Positions 9,619-18,321 of a DNA stretch of 64,000 nt are shown in pieces. The position numbers were made by a program, and so were the translations under genes. The stretch comes from Vibrio sinus (GTDB lineage: Bacteria > Pseudomonadota > Gammaproteobacteria > Enterobacterales > Vibrionaceae): positions 25,352 through 89,351 of the forward strand of contig NZ_JAMKMR010000019.1 of NCBI RefSeq assembly GCF_023634645.1, given 5' to 3'. The notes under the pieces were generated by a model. That model was not told the DNA's origin, made no database searches, and was given only the letters and a program-made list of their open reading frames with translations. The stretch's first letter is position 1. Each line of letters begins with the position of its first letter.

Positions 9619-9713
9619 GTCAAATATCTCATATCAAAATTTCGGTGATTATACCCAATCTCTAGTATGCTTTCCTTATAACATTATAATTATAATTGCG
9701 TTAGGAGGCGGCG

Positions 9714-11063
9714 TTGGTCACTGTTGACAAACATGACGGCATCACACTGAAAATATCACACACATTAGGCGCTTCTCAACGCACCGATCTTGACCTCTAC
9801 TTATTTGTACCTGGTGAGCTAGGCCTAACACCTGAAATCATCACTGAATCTGAATTCTATTACAGTGCTATTCATCAAATCAGGACATACTACAGTGATG
9901 AGACCCTACTACCCTTAGTGCACAGCCGATTGGTCAAACGAAAACGCCTATCCAGCACTCAATACCGTGTTAGCTTGAGCTTGTTTGCTTATCAGTATGT
10001 CATTGCGCTAGACAAAGCCGTTAACAACCTTATCGGGCAAGATAAGGATGAAATCATGCAAGAAGAGCTGGATGAGATCATAGAACTCGCATTGGATATA
10101 TTAAAACGATTACGTCGCAGCGTACCTTATGATGAAAACCTAAAACGTTATTACGCGAATATCGACAACTATCTATCCTGGTATACAGAACAGAATTTTC
10201 TCGCTTTAGTCGCACATTTGCCAAGAAATGATACCTACTCGAGTGTCAAGGCTCGATTGATAGGTATCGCCGAGAAAGAAATACAGCATCGTGAATTGCA
10301 CAACTACAACTCTGAAAAAGTGCGTTCAGATGTCACCCGCATGAGCAACAAAATGCGACTTCTTCGGCGACTGATAGAACACCCGATAGTACTGCAAGAA
10401 CAAACTCTCTCATTGGGCAAAAACTTACGCCGCGCTTCAAAAGGAATTGCGACAGGTTTTGTCATGGTATTCGTGACCATCATGGCGATTACAGCCCGAG
10501 ATTACTGGGGAGAAATCACCGTTTCTTTTATCGTCATCATGTCGATTTTGTATGCGTTACGTGAAATTTTTAAAGACGATTTACGTGACGTACTCTGGAG
10601 ATGGGTACGAAAAAACAAACCAAAGTGGCGCAAACGGTATTTAGATCCAACCACAAAGAAAACCGTTGGCCAAAAACTCGAATGGCTCGATTATAAAATC
10701 AGAGACGTACTACCCGATAAGATAAAAGCCATTCGCAAAAAGCGAGTGGTTCAGAGAGAAGAACAAATTCTCCACTATCGCTGTGAGACCGAAATGTCGA
10801 CGTCGAGGTTTATGAGTGGCTACGAAGAAACCAAAGATGCACTGCTTATAAGCATGCGCCCACTTACTCGGCTCATGGATAAAGGTTCAAACAAAGTCTA
10901 CATGTTAAACAAAGGGCAGGTATCACGAGAGTCCGTCGATAAGCGCCATCTCTTCAATTTAATCGTTCGAGAAAGTAGTCCAGGGAAAGCGGCGCGATAC
11001 TATCGTTGGAAAATCATTCTTAACCGAACCAAAATCGTCGCCATTGAACAAATAGAGCTGTAA
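9714..11063 (+). CDS. Unrecognised membrane protein
   Basis: 449 aa with no family I can name. The N-terminal 230 residues are soluble and rich in helix formers. Two adjacent membrane segments lie at about 243-262 and 268-285 (GFVMVFVTIMAITA; TVSFIVIMSILYAL). The C-terminal part is strongly basic, with many Lys/Arg, and is probably cytoplasmic. The start is a TTG at 9714, chosen because a near-perfect AGGAGG (9701-9706) lies 7 bp upstream. Its stop codon lies inside a 15-bp tandem duplication. Confidence 0.72.
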   Translation: MVTVDKHDGITLKISHTLGASQRTDLDLYLFVPGELGLTPEIITESEFYYSAIHQIRTYYSDETLLPLVHSRLVKRKRLSSTQYRVSLSLFAYQYVIALDKAVNNLIGQDKDEIMQEELDEIIELALDILKRLRRSVPYDENLKRYYANIDNYLSWYTEQNFLALVAHLPRNDTYSSVKARLIGIAEKEIQHRELHNYNSEKVRSDVTRMSNKMRLLRRLIEHPIVLQEQTLSLGKNLRRASKGIATGFVMVFVTIMAITARDYWGEITVSFIVIMSILYALREIFKDDLRDVLWRWVRKNKPKWRKRYLDPTTKKTVGQKLEWLDYKIRDVLPDKIKAIRKKRVVQREEQILHYRCETEMSTSRFMSGYEETKDALLISMRPLTRLMDKGSNKVYMLNKGQVSRESVDKRHLFNLIVRESSPGKAARYYRWKIILNRTKIVAIEQIEL

Positions 11064-11084
11064 CTAAGAGAGCTGTAACTAAGA
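11055..11084. repeat. 15-bp perfect tandem duplication spanning a stop codon
   Basis: GAGCTGTAACTAAGA occurs twice head to tail (11055-11069, 11070-11084). The TAA of the upstream gene lies in the first copy, followed by a decayed third start (GAACTATAG). Confidence 0.9.
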
Positions 11085-11102
11085 GAACTATAGTCAAAAG
11101 CG

Positions 11103-11579
11103 CTATTCCTTCACCTTTACCGAAAGCATTAAGGTAAATTCTGCAACATGGCTATCTGAGTCAATGTTAGGGCACCGAGCGATTATTGATACATTGCGAT
11201 TGATTCTTTGCTTAGTTTCGATCGCTTCGTCTAACATTTGGTCGATGAGCTTACCATCAGAGCATTCAAATAAAACATCTCCTTCTGCTCGCTTTAGAAA
11301 CTTGCCTTCCACCTCTTTAAATGCGAGTGAAATGTTGATCCCCCTTTGAGAGGACTTACTCATCGCCATAAATCCACCTGCAACGTCAGCACCAATCGCC
11401 AACGCACCGAAGTACATACTGTTAAGGTGATTCTTGGTTTTTCTTTTTAGTGGCATTCTCACGGCGACAGATTGACTATCTAAACTAATGATTTTGGGAC
11501 GACAAAGCCAAATCAGGGGGACTTTGAAAAAACCAAAACTCTTTAAGTATAGATTTGCTTTTTTAACACTGGATAACAT
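11103..11579 (-). CDS. DUF4442 hotdog-fold thioesterase-like protein
   Basis: 158 aa resembling DUF4442/PaaI-like hotdog proteins. The region MPLKRKTKNHLNSMYFGALAIGADVAGG corresponds to the usual N-H-x-G/S-x-M-x-x-x-A-x-x-x-x-A helix of acyl-CoA thioesterases (shown here only as a landmark; key residues N50, H51 and the following small residues). A beta strand-rich C-terminal half follows. Substrate unknown. It is convergent with the unrecognised membrane protein gene and divergent from the DAHP synthase gene. Confidence 0.75.
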   Translation of the reverse strand: MLSSVKKANLYLKSFGFFKVPLIWLCRPKIISLDSQSVAVRMPLKRKTKNHLNSMYFGALAIGADVAGGFMAMSKSSQRGINISLAFKEVEGKFLKRAEGDVLFECSDGKLIDQMLDEAIETKQRINRNVSIIARCPNIDSDSHVAEFTLMLSVKVKE

Positions 11580-11698
11580 GGATGAACCCTAAAGAAAGTC
11601 ATCTGACCAGTTAAACCAGAGAGTTCAATATTGTCAAATATCTTCCGTAAACATAGTGATGCGAATCTAAAACTCTATCAATTGTCCTTATCGTCAAC

Positions 11699-11710
11699 AT
11701 AAACGTTTAT
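11699..11710. promoter_or_regulatory. 12-bp palindrome upstream of the DAHP synthase gene
   Basis: ATAAACGTTTAT is a perfect palindrome 60 bp before the start codon and near a weak -35-like TTGTCC (11682-11687). It matches neither a TyrR box (TGTAAA-N6-TTTACA) nor a TrpR operator, so its regulator is unknown. Confidence 0.3.
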
Positions 11711-11770
11711 TACTCTACGTAATTCCGTTATCTTTACGTCTTCGAAATAGGAATAATAAACGAATTCAGC

Positions 11771-12823
11771 ATGCCATTAAAAACCGACGAACTCAGAACT
11801 CAAGCACTTGGTCCTATGCCAACACCAGCAGAACTTAGCAACGCCCACCCTATCACCGATGAAGTTGCAGAAAGAATTGCACAATCAAGAAAGCAAGTAG
11901 AAAAAATCCTTCTAGGAGAAGACAAAAGATTACTTGTGATTGTTGGGCCTTGTTCAGTGCACGACACGGAAGCAGCACTTGACTACGCTAGCCGCCTAGC
12001 AGCCGTGCAAAAGCACTATGAAAAAGAACTGTTTATAGTAATGCGAACTTACTTTGAAAAACCTAGAACCGTCGTCGGTTGGAAAGGGTTAATCACAGAT
12101 CCGAACTTGGATGGCTCCTATGCTCTTGAAACAGGCTTGAGCAAAGCCCGTCAGTTACTTCTTGATATCAACAAGCTTGGCCTACCCACCGCCACCGAGT
12201 TTCTAGATATGATTACGGGCCAGTACATTGCCGACTTGATCACTTGGGGTGCCATTGGCGCGAGAACCACAGAATCACAGATACACAGAGAAATGGCATC
12301 GGCTCTTTCTTGCCCTGTCGGCTTTAAAAACGGAACCAATGGTAACGTCAAGATTTCCATCGACGCCATTCGTGCCGCTAAAGCCTCCCATTACTTTTAT
12401 TCTCCTGACAAAAGTGGCCGTATGACCGTGTATCGAACCAGTGGAAACCCGCACGGACACGTTATCTTAAGGGGTGGAGATAAAGGGCCTAACTTTGATC
12501 GTAAATCAGTAGAACTAGCGTGCTCAAAACTGTCTGAGTTTGACTTACCACAAAGACTGGTTATTGATTTTAGCCATGCGAACTGCCAAAAGCAGCATAG
12601 AAAGCAGATCGATGTTGCAAAAGACGTATGCGAGCAGATCAAATCTGGCAGTCAGTTAGTCGCTGGTATCATGGCAGAAAGCTTTATTGAAGAAGGCAAC
12701 CAACCCATGCACGATATCTCTGCGCTTAAATACGGCCAATCTATTACTGATCCATGTTTAAGCTGGGAACATACAGTAGAAATGCTTGATTTATTATCTG
12801 ATGCAGTTAAGACTCGATTCTAA
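11771..12823 (+). CDS. aroH: 3-deoxy-7-phosphoheptulonate (DAHP) synthase, AroH-like
   Basis: 350 aa, class I DAHP synthase, the first step of aromatic amino-acid synthesis (phosphoenolpyruvate plus erythrose-4-phosphate). Conserved blocks are LLVIVGPCSVHD, MRTYFEKPRTVVGWKGL, GARTTESQIHREMASALS, VGFKNGT and DFSHANCQKQH. The sequence is closest in my reading to the tryptophan-sensitive AroH type (start DELRTQALGPMPTPAEL; NLDGSY after GWKGLITDP), but the isoenzyme assignment should be taken as tentative. yajQ follows after 21 bp, so the two may be co-transcribed. Confidence 0.88.
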   Translation: MPLKTDELRTQALGPMPTPAELSNAHPITDEVAERIAQSRKQVEKILLGEDKRLLVIVGPCSVHDTEAALDYASRLAAVQKHYEKELFIVMRTYFEKPRTVVGWKGLITDPNLDGSYALETGLSKARQLLLDINKLGLPTATEFLDMITGQYIADLITWGAIGARTTESQIHREMASALSCPVGFKNGTNGNVKISIDAIRAAKASHYFYSPDKSGRMTVYRTSGNPHGHVILRGGDKGPNFDRKSVELACSKLSEFDLPQRLVIDFSHANCQKQHRKQIDVAKDVCEQIKSGSQLVAGIMAESFIEEGNQPMHDISALKYGQSITDPCLSWEHTVEMLDLLSDAVKTRF

Positions 12824-12844
12824 AAATTTTAATAGGAAAATACT

Positions 12845-13330
12845 ATGCCATCATTTGATATTGTTTCTGAAATCAATACGGTAGAGCTAAGAAACGCGGT
12901 AGAAAACGCCTCTCGTGAACTATCAACTCGATTTGACTTTCGTGGCGTGGAAGCTTCGTTTGAACTATCAAAAGAAGAAACAGTGAAGCTAAGCGCGGAA
13001 GCTGACTTTCAACTAAAACAAATGCGAGACATTCTGCGTGGCAACTTGACCAAACGCAACGTGGATGTGAACTCCATGGACTCACAGACAGCCGAACAGT
13101 CAGGCAAAATGTGGAGCCAAAATGTCTTGTTCAAGCAAGGTATTGATACGCCTACTGCAAAGAAAATCGTCAAATCAATTAAAGACGCCAAGTTAAAAGT
13201 GCAAGCCGCTATCCAAGGTGAAAAGGTGCGTGTAACAGGTAAGAAGCGAGACGATCTTCAAGCCGTAATTGCGCTTATTAAAGGTGCTGACTTGGGCCAG
13301 CCATTCCAGTTTGAAAACTTTAGAGACTGA
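12845..13330 (+). CDS. yajQ: YajQ/UPF0234 family nucleotide-binding protein
   Basis: 161 aa, the full family length, with the invariant start MPSFDIVSE and the C-terminal end GQPFQFENFRD. Two ferredoxin-like domains are expected. A Xanthomonas homologue binds cyclic di-GMP and acts with a transcription factor; the E. coli protein has been reported to bind nucleotides. The ribosome site is AGGAAAA, 6 bp upstream. It follows the DAHP synthase gene closely and is terminated by the hairpin at 13340. Confidence 0.93.
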   Translation: MPSFDIVSEINTVELRNAVENASRELSTRFDFRGVEASFELSKEETVKLSAEADFQLKQMRDILRGNLTKRNVDVNSMDSQTAEQSGKMWSQNVLFKQGIDTPTAKKIVKSIKDAKLKVQAAIQGEKVRVTGKKRDDLQAVIALIKGADLGQPFQFENFRD

Positions 13331-13339
13331 CCAAACGCG

Positions 13340-13367
13340 ACTTTTCTTGCCTGTTGGCAAGAAAAGT
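13340..13367. terminator. Strong 12-bp hairpin between convergent yajQ and the siroheme gene
   Basis: Perfect arms ACTTTTCTTGCC and GGCAAGAAAAGT with loop TGTT. It lies between two stop codons. Flanking T-tracts are short, but the arms themselves carry the A and T runs. Confidence 0.65.
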
Positions 13368-13371
13368 CTGT

Positions 13372-14310
13372 CTATTGAACCATACCAAGTTTATAGCACT
13401 TCCCATGCCCCATCAGTAAGTTGAACTCACTGCTGTCGGCAGGAATTAAAACGCAAATACTCTCATCGTTCTCTTGTTTGTTTTCCAATAACGCCACTAA
13501 TTCCATAGTATCTTTATATACTTCACGGCTAGCGTCGCGTCGAACCAGATCAACAAATTCGAACGGACAATCTTTAAAATACAATACCGTTTCCGCTTTT
13601 TGCATTTGTTGTAACGCTTTGAAAGTTAAAAGCTCAACATCTTGACCTACTTCTATCCAACTGAGTGTGGGCGTCTCTACATGTTTGCCTTTTATTTTCT
13701 GCACATATACAGATTCCAATTGCTCCCAACTTGTTGCCTCAGCGACACTAGTCAACGCAAAGAAGGATTCCCAAAAACTTTTTCTTTCAGTAACTGTGGC
13801 AAAATGTTCCTTGATATCATTTCTCTTTGACGCGGCAAAGTCACCGAGTAAAGCCGTGTTATGAGCAAGAACTGACTCCAACGTTTGTCTTATATTTCTG
13901 ACCAACACAGGTGATGCACCACCACTCGATATTGCGATTTGAATTCTGCCACGATTGACGACGGATGGCGTGATGAAGTCGCAATAGGGTAAGTCATCGA
14001 CCACGTTGACCAAGATGCCCATATCTTTTGCATCTTGATATATCTGGTGGTTAATAGCAGGGTTGTTCGTTGTCGCCCACAACTGAACAAAATCCTTTGA
14101 CAATAAATCCGCTGAGTAGAAATTTTGTATCCAGTGCACCTGCTTTGCTTTGACCCAGCTGTGTAATTGAGCATCAATCTTCGGAGAGATGAGAGTGACG
14201 ATTGCACCTGCTCGCATTAACATGTCAACTTTGCGGGTTGCAACTTCTCCCCCGCCCACCACCAAAACAGATTTGCGATTTAAATCGAAAAATAGTGGAA
14301 AATATTGCAT
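13372..14310 (-). CDS. Precorrin-2 dehydrogenase / sirohydrochlorin ferrochelatase-type protein with residual methyltransferase tail
   Basis: 312 aa. Residues 1 to about 150 match the Met8/CysG-N dehydrogenase-ferrochelatase: the NAD loop VLVVGGGEVATRK, VNVVDDLPYCDFITPSVV, and IAISSGGASPVLVRNIR. This half converts precorrin-2 to siroheme, the cofactor of sulfite and nitrite reductases. From about residue 220, VELLTFKALQQMQKAETVLY and VDLVRRDA resemble the N-terminus of the SUMT methyltransferase half of CysG. The SAM-site motifs (GKRAG and GGDPFxFGRG) are absent and the protein ends about 150 residues short. The second half is therefore probably non-catalytic and a separate CobA is expected elsewhere. 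Confidence 0.85.
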   Translation of the reverse strand: MQYFPLFFDLNRKSVLVVGGGEVATRKVDMLMRAGAIVTLISPKIDAQLHSWVKAKQVHWIQNFYSADLLSKDFVQLWATTNNPAINHQIYQDAKDMGILVNVVDDLPYCDFITPSVVNRGRIQIAISSGGASPVLVRNIRQTLESVLAHNTALLGDFAASKRNDIKEHFATVTERKSFWESFFALTSVAEATSWEQLESVYVQKIKGKHVETPTLSWIEVGQDVELLTFKALQQMQKAETVLYFKDCPFEFVDLVRRDASREVYKDTMELVALLENKQENDESICVLIPADSSEFNLLMGHGKCYKLGMVQ

Positions 14311-14881
14311 CGAGACCCTTTTTGTTCAAGATTACGAGAGTGATAAGGACTCTAGACTAGCAAAAAAGCTTGATATTCACACCAATTACAACAATTCTTG
14401 GTTAAGAGTCTACTGCAAATCAATAGCGACACTTTTGTGCCTTAAACAGAGCAATTTAACCCAATTATTCTTTCCCATCACATATCCGCAATATGAATGA
14501 AAAATATATATTTCACCATTTTTAAGTATCAATACCATTTAAATATCTAGCAAACCACTGCATAAACTAGATCAATGGCTTTTAATTTAGTCACTCATCA
14601 GTATTATGTTTCATTGACCTTAGCTATGAAACAAAACACTTTATTTACATTTAATTTACATTTGGACATTCTAATAAATGAGCTTAGGTGTGAGGAATGT
14701 CAAAAATCTTTTTCAAATTATGCATTTGAGAAAATTGCAATCCTTTCCTACCCTTATAAATGGTTGATTTACATGTGAGTCACTTATCTCATATGCGGCC
14801 TGCTCAGTTATAACAAATTTTTGCTCACTAGGTTGTATCTGAATTTAACGGTTTAACAAAGTTCATACAGGAAGGAAACAA
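14311..14881. other. 571-bp intergenic region upstream of aapJ
   Basis: Very A/T-rich. It holds the promoter regions of the divergent siroheme gene and the aap operon, and a strong ribosome site AGGAAGGAAA (14869-14878) for aapJ. A 67-codon open frame at 14575-14778 lacks a ribosome site and any recognisable protein character. I see no clear RNA gene. Confidence 0.6.
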
Positions 14882-15910
14882 ATGGCAAATAAACTAACAC
14901 TTCTTGCTTCCGTCGTAGCTGCATCTACTGCGTTGGTCGCAAACAGTGCTTCAGCGGCAGATAGCACACTGCAGAAAGTAACCAAGCAGGACTTTTTGAC
15001 GTGTGGGGTAAGCGCAGGTTTACCTGGTTTTTCAAACCCGAATTCTAAAGGTGAATGGGAAGGTATCGATGTGGAGTATTGCCAAGCGATTGCAGCCGCA
15101 GTACTCGGGGATAAGAAAAAAGTTAAATACGTACCACTTACAGCTAAAGAGCGTTTTACTGCATTGCAATCGGGTGAAATTGACGTTCTTTCACGAAATA
15201 CAACATGGACGCTCCACCGTGACACCGCGTTAGGCCTCAACTTTGCGGGCGTAAATTATTATGACGGTCAAGGCTTTATGGTCAAGAAGTCACTTGGCGT
15301 CACGAGTGCTAAAGAGTTGGATGGTGCTTCGATTTGCGTTCAATCAGGCACAACCACCGAGCTCAACCTAGCGGACTACTTCCGAACCAATGGCATGAAA
15401 TACAAACCCGTTGTTTTTGATACCGCACCACAAACTTCCTCAGGATTTGACGCTGGACGTTGTGACGTATTAACCACTGACCAATCAGGCTTATACGCTT
15501 TGCGTCTCAACCTAAAAGACCCGAGCTCAGCCGTCGTATTGCCAGAAATTATTTCAAAAGAGCCACTAGGTCCAGTTGTTCGCCAGGGTGATGACCAATG
15601 GTTCAACATCGCTAAATGGGTGCTGTTCTCAATGGTGAACTCCGAGGAATATGGCATCACATCGAAGAACGCAGACGCCATGCTTAAATCGAAAGATCCG
15701 AATATCAGGAGAATCCTAGGCCTTGAAGGTCCAAAAGGAAAAGGGTTAGGTATTCGTGATGACTGGGGTTATCAGATCGTGAAACAAGTGGGTAACTATG
15801 GAGAAAGCTTTGAGCGAACTGTCGGTAAGGGCTCACCGTTACAAATTTCACGAGGCATGAATGCCCTGTGGAATGCGGGCGGCATTATGTACGCACCACC
15901 GATTCGATAA
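14882..15910 (+). CDS. aapJ: General L-amino-acid ABC transporter, periplasmic binding protein AapJ
   Basis: 342 aa. A signal peptide of about 22 residues ends at ANSASAA. The mature protein is a family-3 solute-binding protein with the stretches GVSAGLPGFSNP, VKYVPLTAKERFTALQSGEIDVLSRNTTW (landmark only) and GLGIRDDWGYQIVKQVGNYGE characteristic of AapJ/BztA. It delivers a broad range of L-amino acids to AapQM. First gene of the aapJQMP operon. A GAAA-loop hairpin directly after its stop probably keeps its transcript more abundant than those of the downstream genes. Confidence 0.92.
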   Translation: MANKLTLLASVVAASTALVANSASAADSTLQKVTKQDFLTCGVSAGLPGFSNPNSKGEWEGIDVEYCQAIAAAVLGDKKKVKYVPLTAKERFTALQSGEIDVLSRNTTWTLHRDTALGLNFAGVNYYDGQGFMVKKSLGVTSAKELDGASICVQSGTTTELNLADYFRTNGMKYKPVVFDTAPQTSSGFDAGRCDVLTTDQSGLYALRLNLKDPSSAVVLPEIISKEPLGPVVRQGDDQWFNIAKWVLFSMVNSEEYGITSKNADAMLKSKDPNIRRILGLEGPKGKGLGIRDDWGYQIVKQVGNYGESFERTVGKGSPLQISRGMNALWNAGGIMYAPPIR

Positions 15911-15924
15911 GCGTTTAAATCACT

Positions 15925-15942
15925 GGGCGGGGAAACCCGCCC
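15925..15942 (+). terminator. GC hairpin with GAAA tetraloop between aapJ and aapQ
   Basis: GGGCGGG-GAAA-CCCGCCC, perfect 7-bp GC stem, 14 bp after the aapJ stop, with no T-run directly behind. It fits an mRNA 3'-end stabiliser or partial terminator that raises binding-protein output over permease output. Confidence 0.65.
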
Positions 15943-15972
15943 TTGCTACACATTTTTAGAGGTTATTGTTGT

Positions 15973-17178
15973 ATGAAGCCTACTGAGAAGATATCTACAA
16001 GCTCGCAGAACGGCCGATCGCAAGGGAAAAACCTATTTTACAACCCTACTTTTCGCGCTGCGGCCATACAAATCATCGCCATATTCTTACTCTTCTTCTT
16101 TTTTTACACCATTGTTAACAACGCCTTAAATAACTTAGAGTCTCGTGGTATCGCGACCGGATTCGACTTTTTGCACCAAGAGGCTGGTTTTGGCATTGGC
16201 CTGAGTTTAATTGATTACAACGAAACCTATTCTTATGGGCGAACCTTTGTTGTTGGCCTTCTCAATACCGCATTAGTCTCATTTTTAGGTATAATTTTGG
16301 CGACGGTTCTTGGGTTTGTTATCGGTATCGCTAGATTGTCTTCCAACTGGTTAGTCAGCCGATTTGCCGCGGTTTATATTGAAACCTTCCGTAACATCCC
16401 ACTGCTGCTTCAGATTTTCTTCTGGTACTTCGCTGTACTACAAGCGCTACCTTCTCCAAGGCAAAGTATGAGCCTAGGTGAGGCATTCTTTTTAAATGTA
16501 CGTGGCCTATACATGCCCGCTCCCGTCTTTGAATCAGGGAGCTCATTTGTGCTGCTCGCATTGCTAGCTGGTATCTGCGCTTCGGTCGTGATTAACGTTT
16601 GGGCAAACAACAAACAAAAATTAACCGGGCAACAAACCCCAATGGGAAGAATTGTCTTGTTGCTGTGTGTCGTTTTTCCTGTCGTCGTTTACTTTCTAAT
16701 GGGTTCACCAATTAGCGCTGAATACCCTGCTTTAAAAGGGTTTAATTTCACTGGAGGGATAAGCATAATACCAGAGCTAGCGGCATTGCTGTTAGCACTG
16801 TCCATTTACACCGCCTCCTTCATTGCTGAAATCGTCCGTTCTGGTATTAATGCTGTCAGCCATGGTCAAACCGAGGCAGCAATGAGTTTAGGGCTGTCTC
16901 GTACCAAAACGTTAAAGCTGGTTGTGATCCCACAAGCATTAAGAATCATTATTCCGCCTCTTACCAGCCAATATTTAAACCTGACGAAAAACTCTTCTCT
17001 CGCCATGGCAATTGGCTACCCAGATCTTGTCTCTGTATTTGCGGGCACAACACTAAACCAGACAGGGCAAGCGATTGAGATTATTGCTATGACAATGGCT
17101 GTCTATCTGACGTTAAGTTTGCTGACATCAGCCATCATGAATACGTACAACCGAAAAGTCGCACTGGTGGAGAGGTGA
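15973..17178 (+). CDS. aapQ: General L-amino-acid ABC transporter permease AapQ
   Basis: 401 aa from the ATG at 15973, which has AGAGG about 11 bp upstream; the frame extends to a TTG at 15943 inside the hairpin, which is unlikely. It is an inner-membrane permease of the His/Glu/Gln/Arg family with an N-terminal hydrophobic segment (about 35-55), a long periplasmic stretch, and the conserved permease loop EAAMSLGLSRTKTLKLVVIPQALRIIIP (the EAA motif, landmark only; key residues E-A-A and G at about 306-314). It pairs with AapM and is powered by AapP. Confidence 0.92.
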   Translation: MKPTEKISTSSQNGRSQGKNLFYNPTFRAAAIQIIAIFLLFFFFYTIVNNALNNLESRGIATGFDFLHQEAGFGIGLSLIDYNETYSYGRTFVVGLLNTALVSFLGIILATVLGFVIGIARLSSNWLVSRFAAVYIETFRNIPLLLQIFFWYFAVLQALPSPRQSMSLGEAFFLNVRGLYMPAPVFESGSSFVLLALLAGICASVVINVWANNKQKLTGQQTPMGRIVLLLCVVFPVVVYFLMGSPISAEYPALKGFNFTGGISIIPELAALLLALSIYTASFIAEIVRSGINAVSHGQTEAAMSLGLSRTKTLKLVVIPQALRIIIPPLTSQYLNLTKNSSLAMAIGYPDLVSVFAGTTLNQTGQAIEIIAMTMAVYLTLSLLTSAIMNTYNRKVALVER

Positions 17179-17181
17179 TTT

Positions 17182-18279
17182 ATGAGTAAGCATCAGTTTT
17201 TGCCAGATTTACCGCCACCCGCTAATACCGTTGGAGTCATCGGTTGGTTAAGAAAAAATTTATTTAGCGGGCCTTTTAACTCTATTGTCACCATTCTGCT
17301 GGGCTATTTTGCCCTAACCATGCTGTGGAATGTTTTCGATTGGGCATTTTTACAAGCCGACTGGTCAGGAACCACTAGAAATGATTGTAGTCGTGATGGT
17401 GCCTGTTGGGTATTCATCAGCGTGAGGTGGGAACAGTTCATGTATGGGTTTTATCCTCATGCAGAGCTTTGGCGTCCACGTCTGTTTTACGCAACCCTAG
17501 CGGTTTTCACTGTGCTTCTTGCCTACGAAAAAACACCTAAACGGCTATGGATCTGCTTATTTTTCGTTACTGTGTATCCGTTTCTTATGGTTGGCCTGCT
17601 CTATGGTGGCGTGTTTGGACTGGAAGTCGTCGACACACACAAGTGGGGAGGATTACTTGTCACTCTCATCATAGCATTGGTCGGCATCATCGTTTCTCTA
17701 CCTATAGGTGTAGTTCTTGCGCTCGGGCGACGATCAGACATGCCTATCATTCGCAGCATTTGTACTGTTTACATTGAAGTATGGCGTGGCGTACCGCTTA
17801 TCACGGTGCTTTTCATGGCATCTGTCATGCTTCCACTGTTTTTGGCGGAAGGCTCAGAAACTGATAAATTGATGAGGGCCCTCATCGGGGTTGTTATGTT
17901 CAGTGCGGCCTATATGGCCGAGGTGGTTCGTGGAGGACTTCAAGCCATTCCCAAAGGGCAATATGAGGCTGCTGACGCATTAGGTTTAACCTATTGGAAA
18001 AAAATGGGGCTTATTGTCCTTCCCCAAGCATTAAAAATCACTATCCCTTCTATTGTAAACACCTTTATCGGCTTATTTAAGGACACCAGCCTAGTGTTAA
18101 TCATAGGTATGTTTGATGTTTTAGGTATCGGCCAAGCCGCCAATACCGACCCTGAGTGGCTGGGCTTTGCCACTGAAAGTTACGTTTTTGTAGCACTGGT
18201 CTTTTGGATCTTTTGCTTCGGTATGTCGCGGTACTCTATATGGTTAGAGAACAGGCTACATACAGGACACAAACGATAA
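17182..18279 (+). CDS. aapM: General L-amino-acid ABC transporter permease AapM
   Basis: 365 aa, second permease subunit, three bases after aapQ. It has multiple membrane segments and the cytoplasmic coupling loop QYEAADALGLTYWKKMGLI followed by VLPQALKITIPS. The region VYIEVWRGVPLITVLFMASV is also typical of polar amino-acid permeases. It forms the heteromeric channel with AapQ. Confidence 0.92.
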   Translation: MSKHQFLPDLPPPANTVGVIGWLRKNLFSGPFNSIVTILLGYFALTMLWNVFDWAFLQADWSGTTRNDCSRDGACWVFISVRWEQFMYGFYPHAELWRPRLFYATLAVFTVLLAYEKTPKRLWICLFFVTVYPFLMVGLLYGGVFGLEVVDTHKWGGLLVTLIIALVGIIVSLPIGVVLALGRRSDMPIIRSICTVYIEVWRGVPLITVLFMASVMLPLFLAEGSETDKLMRALIGVVMFSAAYMAEVVRGGLQAIPKGQYEAADALGLTYWKKMGLIVLPQALKITIPSIVNTFIGLFKDTSLVLIIGMFDVLGIGQAANTDPEWLGFATESYVFVALVFWIFCFGMSRYSIWLENRLHTGHKR

Positions 18280-18321
18280 CCATTGAACAAGAAGCAAATT
18301 GATTCAGCTTGAGGAAAGATT

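Noticed and set aside
12151..12642. Minus-strand frames opposite the DAHP synthase gene
   Set aside because: Shadows of the conserved coding strand.
14389..14520. Small RNA gene in the siroheme-aapJ spacer
   Set aside because: No promoter-terminator pair or stable hairpin was seen.
14575..14778. 67-codon open frame upstream of aapJ
   Set aside because: No ribosome site, A/T-driven composition, no recognisable protein features.
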